This document shows positions 32,793 to 40,865 of a DNA stretch of 64,000 nt, one piece after another. Both the position numbers and the translations under genes were made by a program. Below the pieces are notes generated by a model. It was given only the letters and a program-made list of their open reading frames with translations, had not been told where the DNA came from and ran no database searches. Each line of letters starts with the position of its first letter. Position 1 is the first letter of the stretch. The stretch is from a bacterium (GTDB taxonomy: Bacteria > Desulfobacterota > DSWW01): the NCBI GenBank assembly GCA_028277985.1, contig JANQFG010000277.1:80272-144271 (forward strand). The letters are read 5' to 3'.

Positions 32793-35141
32793 ATGAGCTG
32801 CGTTGCCATGGTGCTGGCCATGGTGGTGATGGGGGTCATCTTTCTCGTTTCCCAGGTGCTGATTCTTCGCGAATTCCTGCTGGCCTTTCATGGAAACGAA
32901 TTCGTCATCGGCATCGTTCTGGGTAACTGGCTCCTGCTCGAGGCCCTGGGCAGTTGGGTGTCAGGGCGGAGAGCAGATTCTTCCAAAGACCCGCTCGGTG
33001 CCTTCGCCAGGATTCAGACGGCGCTCTCCCTGTTGCTCCCCCTCACCCTGCTGCTGATTCGAGCGAATCGGTTCTTCCTGGGAAAGTCCCCCTGGGAGGT
33101 CGTGAGCTACCTCGAGATCTGGGGAGGGTCTCTTGCCGTTCTCGGGCCGCTCGGGGTTCTCAATGGCGCGGCCTTCGCCTATGGCTGCCGACTCATGGCG
33201 ACCCGGGATCAGGCTGGGCGGTACGCGTCCGGAAGGGTGTACGCATTGGAGTCGCTGGGAGCCTTCCTGGGGGGGCTCGCCTTCAGCTTTCTTCTCGTGG
33301 GCCGTGTCCATTCCATCAAGATTGCGCTGCTTCTCGGTGCGGTGAGCATGGGCGTCCTTCTGCTCCTCATTCGGACCGGAGGGCGGGGAGGGGACTCGCC
33401 CGGAACAGAAGACCGGACCGCTCGCGTTCACCCCCTGCACCAAGCCGTGTGTCTGTTGTTGACGGTTGTCTTCGTCGTCGGGGCGGTCTCTCCGCTGGGC
33501 GACCGACTCCACCTGCGGGTCATGAAACTGCGATGGAGCCCGCTGGAGATGCTGGAAAGCGACGACTCCATTTATGGCAACGTGGCAGTGCTCCGACTCG
33601 ATGAGCAGCGTATGGTCTACCAGAACGGGATCCCCTCCATCACGTTTCCCTATCCTGACCAGGCTGCCCTGGAGACCCTGGTTCACATACCCCTCCTGGC
33701 TCATCCGGATCCGAAGAGAGTTCTGCTGGTGGGGGGCGGAGTGGGAGGAGCGCTTGCCGAAGCGCAGAAGCATCCACTGGAAGCCCTGTACTACACCGAA
33801 ATGGATCCCCTGCTCATCCGGATGGTAGAGAAGCATGCCACGCCGCCCGTGCTGAGCGAGTTGAATGATTCCCGCACGCGGATTCTGCTCGAGGACGGGA
33901 GGTCTTTTCTCCGCAGGACCGACAGGAAGGTGGATTCGGTGATCCTCCATATGCCGGATCCGGGGACGCTCCAGATGAACCGGTTCTTCACGGAAGAGTT
34001 CTTTCGCCTTGTCCGCAAGGTCCTCAGGCCGGGGGGGCTCCTTGCGCTCTCGATGCCCGGCTCGTCCTCCTATCTGAGCGAGGAAATCCTCCGGCTGAAT
34101 CGGTGTGTTCGAGACACCCTGGACAGAGTCTTTCCGCACGTAAGGGCCCTGCCCGGCGACCGGGTCCTGTTTCTTGCATCCAGGGACGTGCCTGTCGCTT
34201 CCCTGACGCCGGCACTTCTTGCCGACAGGCTCGATGAGAGAGGAGTCGAGACGTCCGTGGTAAGGCCCTACTATCTGGCTTATCTGATGGATCCATGGCA
34301 GGGCAGATGGCTGCGCACCGGCCTGGAGAGTGCAACAGGGACTCGAACGAACCGTGACCTGACGGCGTCCCTGCTCTACTACATGCTCGCGTACCGAAAC
34401 GCAGAGGTACAGCCGGGTCTCCGTGGGGTCTTCCCTTTGGTCGAGAAGTTTCGGTTCGTGTTGCTGCTGACCGCCCTGATGGCCATGACCCTGCCTTTTG
34501 CCCTCTTCAGGGGCGGAGGCGGCAGCGACGGCACCCGGTCACTCTACTATGCGGTGTTCAGCACAGGGTTTGTGGGGATGGCCGTCGAGATGACCGTCCT
34601 TCTCGCCTTTCAATCCATCTACGGGTATCTCTATGAGTGGATCGGACTCTTGATCGCCTCCTTCATGGCGGGCCTTGCCTCGGGCGCGTTTCTCCTGACA
34701 AGGATGATGTCAAGGGTCCGCAGGGGAGTCCGACTCCTCTTACGGTTAGAGGGCCTGCACCTCGCTTTCGTGCTGGCTGCAGCCTGGGGGATCGTAGCCT
34801 TGCACCGCCTGGTTCTCGGGAACACGGTCGTGATGGATACACCGAAGCTTGTTCTTCTTGGCATCAACCTGGTGGCCGGGGTCTTGGTGGGTGCGGAGTT
34901 TCCCCTTGCGAATCGCGAAGCAGTGGTTCGAACCGGGAGGGGCAGCGCCGTCGTGGGAGGAAAGCTCTACGCACTGGATCTTGCGGGGGCCTGGCTTGGT
35001 GCCCTGCTGGTCAGCGTGATGCTCGTTCCGTTGATCGGTATCCGAAACACCCTGCTCTTTGCGGCCGCTCTCAAGGCCTGGAGCCTGTTCTTCCTTTACC
35101 GTGACCGCATCCGGATAGGAAGCGTGGGGCCTGATCCCTGA
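32793..35141 (+). CDS. Membrane-embedded spermidine-synthase-like protein
   Basis: 782 residues: about six or seven N-terminal transmembrane helices, a soluble spermidine-synthase-like methyltransferase-fold domain (about 230-480), then about seven more helices. The soluble part shows YQNGIPSITFPYPDQAALET, VLLVGGGVGGALAEA (nucleoside-binding turn), YYTEMDPLLI and DSVILHMPDP. In true spermidine synthases the last motif has two Asp residues for putrescine; here it is HMPDP, so aminopropyl transfer is doubtful. GGAGG precedes the ATG. The stop lies inside a TGATCCC microrepeat. Function of this membrane-fused family is unknown. Confidence 0.82.
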   Translation: MSCVAMVLAMVVMGVIFLVSQVLILREFLLAFHGNEFVIGIVLGNWLLLEALGSWVSGRRADSSKDPLGAFARIQTALSLLLPLTLLLIRANRFFLGKSPWEVVSYLEIWGGSLAVLGPLGVLNGAAFAYGCRLMATRDQAGRYASGRVYALESLGAFLGGLAFSFLLVGRVHSIKIALLLGAVSMGVLLLLIRTGGRGGDSPGTEDRTARVHPLHQAVCLLLTVVFVVGAVSPLGDRLHLRVMKLRWSPLEMLESDDSIYGNVAVLRLDEQRMVYQNGIPSITFPYPDQAALETLVHIPLLAHPDPKRVLLVGGGVGGALAEAQKHPLEALYYTEMDPLLIRMVEKHATPPVLSELNDSRTRILLEDGRSFLRRTDRKVDSVILHMPDPGTLQMNRFFTEEFFRLVRKVLRPGGLLALSMPGSSSYLSEEILRLNRCVRDTLDRVFPHVRALPGDRVLFLASRDVPVASLTPALLADRLDERGVETSVVRPYYLAYLMDPWQGRWLRTGLESATGTRTNRDLTASLLYYMLAYRNAEVQPGLRGVFPLVEKFRFVLLLTALMAMTLPFALFRGGGGSDGTRSLYYAVFSTGFVGMAVEMTVLLAFQSIYGYLYEWIGLLIASFMAGLASGAFLLTRMMSRVRRGVRLLLRLEGLHLAFVLAAAWGIVALHRLVLGNTVVMDTPKLVLLGINLVAGVLVGAEFPLANREAVVRTGRGSAVVGGKLYALDLAGAWLGALLVSVMLVPLIGIRNTLLFAAALKAWSLFFLYRDRIRIGSVGPDP

Positions 35142-35160
35142 CCCCCGATCCCTGATCCCC
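35129..35160. repeat. TGACCCC/TGATCCC microrepeat, copy 4
   Basis: Four to five heptad units in the plus orientation. The last codons and stop of the spermidine-synthase-like gene (PDP-stop) are made by the repeat. Confidence 0.7.
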
Positions 35161-35173
35161 GGCTGAGGCGGGG

Positions 35174-35818
35174 TCAAGGGGGGATTCTTATCCAGGCAAT
35201 CTGGAGCACGTAGTCGTCCGGCACGATGGTGAACGATTCCAGTTCCATCCCGGCGTCCTTCTCCACGAGGATTCTCAATGCGGCCTCCCACGTGGGAAAG
35301 CTTTCAACCGATAGCTCTTCCCCGACGGCAGTGGTGTAGCACATCCGGCTGTCTTCCGGATAGCGATCGGCCGGAAGGTTGGCGCGACGCCAGCACGCCA
35401 TGCCCATCGTGGCCCCGGGTGACAGCACACGGAAGAGCTCCTGAATCCATTCCCCAGGGCTCTGAATGTGATCGATCAGCAACCCGCACCAGAGAAAGTC
35501 GAAGCATCCGTCCCGAAAGGGAAGCGTGCGAGCGTCGAGGCAGGTTGCCGCACCGCCCCGGGTCTCCTTGATATGCAGAAGCATGTCGAAGACGAGATCC
35601 GCGGCAACCATGAGGGGTGCGGACCCGACCCGGACGACCGGTTCGGGCCCACATCCAAGATCGAGCACCCTGCGGGGTTTCGCTTCCCTGATGCGGCGAG
35701 CCACGACCCGTGTCTGGACGGACAGGCCCTCGGCCGTGATCGGATGATGCTGCGGATCCGCGTATTCGCCCCACACCTTCTCATAGAAGTCTTGTACGGA
35801 AAGGGTCTTAGGCTCCAT
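35174..35818 (-). CDS. SAM-dependent methyltransferase
   Basis: 214 residues of the class I fold. Motif I is RVLDLGCGPEPVV; CLDARTLPFRDGCFDFLWCG is the Methyltransf_11-type motif II/III region; ELFRVLSPGATMGMACW follows. C-terminal strands complete the fold. Substrate unknown. The Shine-Dalgarno is weak. It converges on the membrane spermidine-synthase-like gene with a 32-bp gap. Confidence 0.85.
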   Translation of the reverse strand: MEPKTLSVQDFYEKVWGEYADPQHHPITAEGLSVQTRVVARRIREAKPRRVLDLGCGPEPVVRVGSAPLMVAADLVFDMLLHIKETRGGAATCLDARTLPFRDGCFDFLWCGLLIDHIQSPGEWIQELFRVLSPGATMGMACWRRANLPADRYPEDSRMCYTTAVGEELSVESFPTWEAALRILVEKDAGMELESFTIVPDDYVLQIAWIRIPP

Positions 35819-36146
35819 GTTGTGGATGTCCCCGAAGCGCTGGCGGGAGGTTGATCACAATGGGACCATAGTAGACGAGCCCGGAATGGCAAGACAAGCA
35901 GCCTTTGTCTCTCGAATGTGTCGGCCTGAAGGAACGCAGCGAGGAGGTGTCGGAAGCCTGTCTGCGGCGAGGCACGGAAACAGTGCGTAACTGGCAGTAA
36001 CAGAAGCGTTTTTTGACTTTTCTCCGGTTTGCTGTTAGGATACGACCCCGGCGCCACAGAATGACGGCCTTTCACTGGGGCGAAGGCGAATCACTTAAGC
36101 CAGGCTCCATGAAACGTATGAGACGCAAAACCGAATGGGAGGCACG
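35819..36146. other. Divergent intergenic region with a plus-strand promoter
   Basis: 328 bp between the methyltransferase and the TmcC-like gene. The promoter at 36013-36041 is the only clear element. Confidence 0.5.
36013..36041 (+). promoter_or_regulatory. Sigma-70-like promoter of the cytochrome set
   Basis: TTGACT (36013-36018), 17-base spacer, TAGGAT (36036-36041), about 100 bases before the TmcC-like ATG. Confidence 0.6.
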
Positions 36147-36800
36147 ATGGATCTCTATGAACTGGCCAGGGGGCCGCTGGCATGGGTCGCTCTCCTTGTC
36201 TTTGCCTTGGGAAGCCTCTATCGGCTGGTGGCCGCGTTGATCGCCTCAGGGGGGAGCCGGGGGCCGGGCAAAGATTCGTACACGGGGAAAAGGATTCAAT
36301 CCATCCTTCAGGGGCTCATTCCTTTTGGGACGGTGATCTCGAGAAAGAACCCCGTCCTGACGGTTGTGACTTTCGTATTCCACGTTTGCCTGATCGTGAC
36401 TCCGATCGTCCTTCTTGCCCATGCTGTGCTCTGGTACGAATCCTGGAAAATCCATCTCTGGAGTCCGCCCGAGAGCGTGACCGACATGATGACCGTCCTG
36501 GTCCTTCTGGCCTGTGTCTTCTTTCTGATCCGCAGGCTCACGGTGACGGAGGTGAAGAGTGTGACCGGGCCGTCGGATGTTCTGCTGCTGGCCCTGATTG
36601 CCCTGACCTTTCTCACCGGGTTTCTCGCTTATCATCAGTGGGGTCCTTACAGAACGTTACTCATTGCTCACATGCTTTCCGGCGAGCTCGTGCTGATCGC
36701 GATTCCATTCACCCGGTTGAGTCACATGTTGCTGTTCGCATTCACCCGGGCTCATGTGGGATCTGAATTCGGCCATGTCATCACGTCGAAGGACTTGTGA
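36147..36800 (+). CDS. NarI/TmcC-like membrane cytochrome subunit
   Basis: 217 residues with five predicted transmembrane helices and histidines placed as in nitrate-reductase-gamma-type b-haem proteins (VFHVCLIV; LAHAVLWY; YHQWG; LIAHMLSGEL; RLSHMLLF). The RLSHML segment near the last helix is typical of TmcC/HmeC/DsrM relatives, which link periplasmic cytochrome c to the quinone pool or to a cytoplasmic CCG-domain partner. GGGAGG before 36147 favours that ATG over the one at 36135. The tetraheme cytochrome gene follows after 81 bp; no TmcB-like gene is in this set. Confidence 0.82.
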   Translation: MDLYELARGPLAWVALLVFALGSLYRLVAALIASGGSRGPGKDSYTGKRIQSILQGLIPFGTVISRKNPVLTVVTFVFHVCLIVTPIVLLAHAVLWYESWKIHLWSPPESVTDMMTVLVLLACVFFLIRRLTVTEVKSVTGPSDVLLLALIALTFLTGFLAYHQWGPYRTLLIAHMLSGELVLIAIPFTRLSHMLLFAFTRAHVGSEFGHVITSKDL

Positions 36801-36881
36801 CATTCGTGTCCGCAGGATGCGGCACGATAAATGGACTTCTTCCCTTATTACGGAATAGAGCACAGAACAGTGGGGTGGGCG

Positions 36882-37319
36882 ATGCACAAGAAGAACCGGG
36901 TCCTCTTTCCGGGAATCATCGGATGGCTGGTCTTTTCCCTCTTCTTCGGAAGCGGGGTCGCGGCTCAGGAAGAATCGTACGAGCTGGCCCATGAGGATGT
37001 CTTTGGGCCTTTGCAGAGGCCTTCTGTCCATTTCCCCCATGATCGACACATGGATGCCCTGGACGAAGAGGGCTGCGGCATCTGTCACCACGTGTTCGAC
37101 AAGGAGAAGGGCGAGCTGGTACCCGTGGATGATCCGGACGCGGGGTGTACAGAGTGCCATGGCTCCAAGAAGGACGGCAGCGTTCCTGCCCTGCGCGAGG
37201 CCTTTCATGGAAGCTGCAATGTCTGTCACCGAGACGTGAACCGGGTGGGAGAGGCGAGCCCGCCGGTTGCGTGCGGTGAGTGTCACAAGAAGAAGAACGG
37301 AGCGGGACAAGAAAGGTGA
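36882..37319 (+). CDS. Tetraheme cytochrome c3 (TmcA-like)
   Basis: 145 residues, starting at the ATG at 36882 because it begins a clear signal peptide (about 1-28, ending GVAA). Four CxxCH haem sites: C65-H69, C89-H93, C112-H116 and C131-H135. Extra histidines (H50, H53, H56, H70, H109) can act as second axial ligands, giving the class III cytochrome c3 layout. The mature protein is acidic in its first half, like TmcA. It is periplasmic and would pass electrons to the TmcC-like subunit upstream. Its stop overlaps the next gene by four bases. Confidence 0.92.
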   Translation: MHKKNRVLFPGIIGWLVFSLFFGSGVAAQEESYELAHEDVFGPLQRPSVHFPHDRHMDALDEEGCGICHHVFDKEKGELVPVDDPDAGCTECHGSKKDGSVPALREAFHGSCNVCHRDVNRVGEASPPVACGECHKKKNGAGQER

Positions 37320-38188
37320 AACCCTCCTCGGGAGGCCCTGGCTTCCTCTCGATCGGACACGTGACCCACGATCTTGTGGAAGGGGGAATCCAACTCGGCG
37401 GGGCTGCACTCTACTCTTCGCTGACAGCCTACCATCTGGGCAAGCATACATCCCTCCTCACCTCCTGCGGCGAAGACTTCGCCGGCAAGGGAACACTGGA
37501 AGCACTCGAGACCAAGGCAATTCCATCCCCGGCGACATCCACGTTTCGAAATCTCTATGAAGGCAACGTTCGAGTCCAGTACGTTACCGAAGTCGCCGCG
37601 TCGTTGGACACACGCCATCTGCCCGCGGCGTGGGAGAATGCCGGGGTCGTATATCTCTGCCCGGTGCTCCAGGAGGTCTCTCCGAATTTGGTCGGGCGGT
37701 TTTCCTGCTCGATCGTTGGAGTCGCTCCTCAGGGGTGGATGCGACAGTGGGACGAGACCGGCAGGATTCGTCCGAAGAGATTGAAGGGGGTGCAAACCCT
37801 GCTCGGCCATGCCCGAATGGTGATCGTCAGCGAGCAGGACATCGAAGGAAACGAGGATACCTTGGAGGAGTTCCGGAGAGTCACGCCAATCGTGATTCTG
37901 ACTCGCGCGCAAGAGGGGGCGGTCATCTACACCCCGGAACGAACGGTCGTCCTCGGATCCTATTCCGCAAAGGAGAGAGACCCGACAGGAGCAGGCGATT
38001 GTTTCGGCGCCGCCTTCCTCATGCGGTACGCTGAGACGGGGGGGGATGTGGTAGAAGCAGGGCGATTCGCTTCCTGTGTGGGATCCTTCGTCGTCGAGGG
38101 GGCAGGAATCGGAGGGATCCCTACCAGGGAGGACGTAGCGGCCAGGATGAAAGCTCAGGTCCTGTCCGTGAGGATCACGCCGGGTTGA
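37316..38188 (+). CDS. PfkB family carbohydrate/nucleoside kinase
   Basis: 290 residues from GTG at 37316, which overlaps the cytochrome stop as GTGA. The N-terminus FLSIGHVTHDLVEGGIQLGG and the C-terminal anion-hole motif DPTGAGDCFGAAFLMRY (catalytic Asp) define the ribokinase/PfkB fold. The central region is shorter than ribokinase. Substrate is not inferable. The overlap implies translational coupling to a periplasmic cytochrome gene, which is unexpected functionally. Confidence 0.87.
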   Translation: MKPSSGGPGFLSIGHVTHDLVEGGIQLGGAALYSSLTAYHLGKHTSLLTSCGEDFAGKGTLEALETKAIPSPATSTFRNLYEGNVRVQYVTEVAASLDTRHLPAAWENAGVVYLCPVLQEVSPNLVGRFSCSIVGVAPQGWMRQWDETGRIRPKRLKGVQTLLGHARMVIVSEQDIEGNEDTLEEFRRVTPIVILTRAQEGAVIYTPERTVVLGSYSAKERDPTGAGDCFGAAFLMRYAETGGDVVEAGRFASCVGSFVVEGAGIGGIPTREDVAARMKAQVLSVRITPG

Positions 38189-38260
38189 GCGCCGGAAGCT
38201 TTGGCTCGCTTCCGGCGCCCCCTCGACGAGAGTTGTTTCTTGTTCGGTTCGCCGTTCCTA

Positions 38261-39871
38261 TTAATGGAAATCCCACTCGTGGAAGGGCTCTTTCAGGTCG
38301 ACCATTGCATTCACGATGAGCTCGACCAGACCGCCGTACATGATGCTGCAGCGGTCCCAAGCCTCGAAGTGCTCGAGCAGGTCACGGAACTGACCCTTGC
38401 AGTTGGAGCACGGTGCGCACAGATACTTCTGCGTCTCCGGCTCGATGCAATCCTGGAAGGCATCCAGAACCTGCTTGAATTTCATTCGCCCCGAAATCTT
38501 GTTTCTCCAGTCCGGGAAGTTGGCGCTCTGCATGATGGCGAATCCGCTGCCACCTCCGCAGCAGTAGTTTTCTACACCGTTGGGAGTCATTTCACGGAAC
38601 TGAGGACAGAGCTTGTGCAGGATGCGCCTCTGTGGCTGAACGATTCCCATGTTCCTCACGATGTTGCACGGATCGTGCATGGTGACCGGAAAGTCGTTTC
38701 GTGAAGGGTCGAACTTTATTTTGCCGCTGAAGACGATTTCCTCGAGCAACGGAAAACAGCTTTCTCTGGGCAGGTTCATGTCCCCGACGAAAATTCGGTC
38801 AGAGATCGGCATGAAGGCCTTGTGAGCGTGCCCGCACTCGCCCTGCAGGATCTTTTTCACTCCAAGGTCCTTGGCGATCGTTGCATGAGTCAGCGCGATA
38901 CGGGCGAGCTGGACGTCGTCGTAGAACAGGCCGTAGTTCACCGAATCGTATCCGAGCATTTCACTCGACAGGGTCCAGTCTATGCCGGCCGCTTCGAAAA
39001 GAATGGTGAATGCCTGCAGGTTCTCCGGCCAGGAGAGAAACTCGCCTGCATTGTGCATGACAAGATACTCGGCCCCCTTCTTGTCGATGGGAACCTTGAG
39101 CTGTAGGCCGGTCTTCTCCTCGATGTCCTCTTCTGCGAACTCGATGACATCCATGAACGCTTGGGGGTTCATGCCGGTGGAGGATCCGGTTTCCAGCTGT
39201 TTGACCGTTCCTGATTTGTGGAGCTCGACCACATTGATTCCGAGTTCCTGGCTGAAGAGCTTTCGAATCTCGCGATTGATCAGTCCGTTGTCCACACCGA
39301 TGGGGCAGGTCTGGGCGCAGCGCCTGCACAGCGTGCACCGATAAGAAAGCTCGGCCAGACGGGCAACCACATTCCAGTTCAGGTCGATGTCGTTTCCGCG
39401 GAACTTGGGGAGGATCTTCCCGCCGGGCTTCAGATACTTGTTGATGATCTTTCGAAGGGCCTCGGCGCGGAAGGTGGGCCGGTAGATGTCCTGGTTGCCG
39501 CTGGCGGTATAGACCGGGCAGGCATCGTTGCAGGTCTGGCACTTCACGCAGTTTTCCATGGACAGCAGCAGGGGCTGGAGAAAGGTCCAGTTGTTCTCCT
39601 TGGTCAGCAGCTTGGCCAGACCTTCGAGAAAACGGGCCACCTTCTGGTCCTTCTCTTCCTGGCTGTCCGGCTTGGTCAGCTGGACGGAGATGATTCCGTC
39701 CAGGGTGGCTTCCAGACGGCCCTTCTGCTCGTCCGTGAGTTGCTGGACCTCTTCATCGTCCCAGTTCTCGTAGGGTGGTGGAAGCTTTAGGAAGGCCTCG
39801 GTGTTCAATTCCGCCAACTGGGGGTCGGAATTGGACAGATCCTCTATCTTGACCTCTTTTGTCGCTTTCAT
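38261..39871 (-). CDS. CCG-domain iron-sulfur protein (HmcF/TmcB/HdrD-like)
   Basis: 536 residues, cytoplasmic. Two ferredoxin-type 4Fe-4S sites, CVKCQTCNDACPVY and CTLCRRCAQTCPIG, follow a 105-residue N-terminal extension. The C-terminal half has the cysteine-rich (CCG) pair: ECGHAH, HDPCNIVRNMG, NYCCGGGSGF and CAPCSNCKGQ. In HdrD/DsrK/TmcB such domains hold a special 4Fe-4S cluster that handles disulfide or thiol chemistry. ATGA overlap with the upstream NarI-like gene marks a two-subunit membrane complex. Physiological substrate unknown. Confidence 0.88.
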   Translation of the reverse strand: MKATKEVKIEDLSNSDPQLAELNTEAFLKLPPPYENWDDEEVQQLTDEQKGRLEATLDGIISVQLTKPDSQEEKDQKVARFLEGLAKLLTKENNWTFLQPLLLSMENCVKCQTCNDACPVYTASGNQDIYRPTFRAEALRKIINKYLKPGGKILPKFRGNDIDLNWNVVARLAELSYRCTLCRRCAQTCPIGVDNGLINREIRKLFSQELGINVVELHKSGTVKQLETGSSTGMNPQAFMDVIEFAEEDIEEKTGLQLKVPIDKKGAEYLVMHNAGEFLSWPENLQAFTILFEAAGIDWTLSSEMLGYDSVNYGLFYDDVQLARIALTHATIAKDLGVKKILQGECGHAHKAFMPISDRIFVGDMNLPRESCFPLLEEIVFSGKIKFDPSRNDFPVTMHDPCNIVRNMGIVQPQRRILHKLCPQFREMTPNGVENYCCGGGSGFAIMQSANFPDWRNKISGRMKFKQVLDAFQDCIEPETQKYLCAPCSNCKGQFRDLLEHFEAWDRCSIMYGGLVELIVNAMVDLKEPFHEWDFH

Positions 39872-40797
39872 GCTTTTTCCTCCTTGGGGAGTTCAGTGGC
39901 AACGGTCGCCCAGGGTTTTCCGGTCTGAATGTGGGGTCCGCCCCAAGACACGCCGAAATTGAGTACCTCTTTGATGCTGTCTTCCATTTCGCCCCCAGGC
40001 AGGTTGGGAGAGTCCTCCCACCTTACCTTGTGGTACGTGAAATACTTCGCAAAGAAATGGGTCATCCGGGTAAAGGGCATGTAGAGCAGGAAGAGTGAGA
40101 ATAGAACCAACTGGAGCAGCACCGGCGCGGGGGCGCCCTCCAGGGTCTTGAGTGTAAGCAGAGACTGAGCCACCCCGCGGCTCATCGCGAAGGTCTGATC
40201 CGCAAACAGCCACACGAGCAGGCTGCACGCGAGCAGAACGAGAATGTAGCCCAGGTTGCAGAAATCCGCCGGGGTTGTCATCGCCTTCAGGGACGGGTCG
40301 TTCAGCCGCTTTGCGAGGAGGCCGACGCATCCGACGAGCGCGAGGGTCAGACCGCTGTACCCGGCGAGAATGGTGGCATAGAAGATCGCCTTGCCGATCA
40401 GGGGCGCAGAGGATCCGGCAACCGTGATTCCGATCATCTCCGCGAGCCCTCCCACCACGAGCAGGCCGATGAGTCCTACCAGGAGATAGAGGCCCAGGTG
40501 GAAGGGGTAGGAAGCGTACCACAGGCTTCGGTTATGGTGGTAGACGCCCTTGAGCAGAAGAATCTCTTCCCCCATGGCCATGAGCTCTGAAACCAGGCTC
40601 TTCTTGATGGGCTTGTTCCACCATTCCACCTCCTCGAAGTAGGATCCCCCGTACTCCTTCTTCTCCGCCTCATGAGATACGGGATACAACTCCCATCGGA
40701 GATGGATCGGTGTCGTCGCGTACTTCTTGATTCTCAGGACTGTGGCCACCACGAACACGACCACGGCCACGTAGAGCATAATCTGGACCCATAGCAT
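39868..40797 (-). CDS. NarI/DsrM-like membrane cytochrome b subunit
   Basis: 309 residues: an N-terminal helix, a soluble loop (about 30-95; WELYPVSHEAEKKEYGGSYF), then five helices with paired histidines (YPFHLGLYL; FTRMTHFFAKYF) suited to two b haems, and a short cytoplasmic tail. The large loop and the HhHN motif (GVYHHNRSLWYASYPFH) are like DsrM/HmeC. AAAAGGAGG precedes the ATG. It partners the CCG protein through ATGA overlap and is read from the sigma-54 promoter upstream of the degenerate EBP gene. Confidence 0.86.
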   Translation of the reverse strand: MLWVQIMLYVAVVVFVVATVLRIKKYATTPIHLRWELYPVSHEAEKKEYGGSYFEEVEWWNKPIKKSLVSELMAMGEEILLLKGVYHHNRSLWYASYPFHLGLYLLVGLIGLLVVGGLAEMIGITVAGSSAPLIGKAIFYATILAGYSGLTLALVGCVGLLAKRLNDPSLKAMTTPADFCNLGYILVLLACSLLVWLFADQTFAMSRGVAQSLLTLKTLEGAPAPVLLQLVLFSLFLLYMPFTRMTHFFAKYFTYHKVRWEDSPNLPGGEMEDSIKEVLNFGVSWGGPHIQTGKPWATVATELPKEEKA

Positions 40798-40865
40798 CGT
40801 TTTCTTCCTCCTTTTCTAGATCTCGAATTGTTTGCTTTTCGGCTCTGGTCCGATTAACCCGTTTC

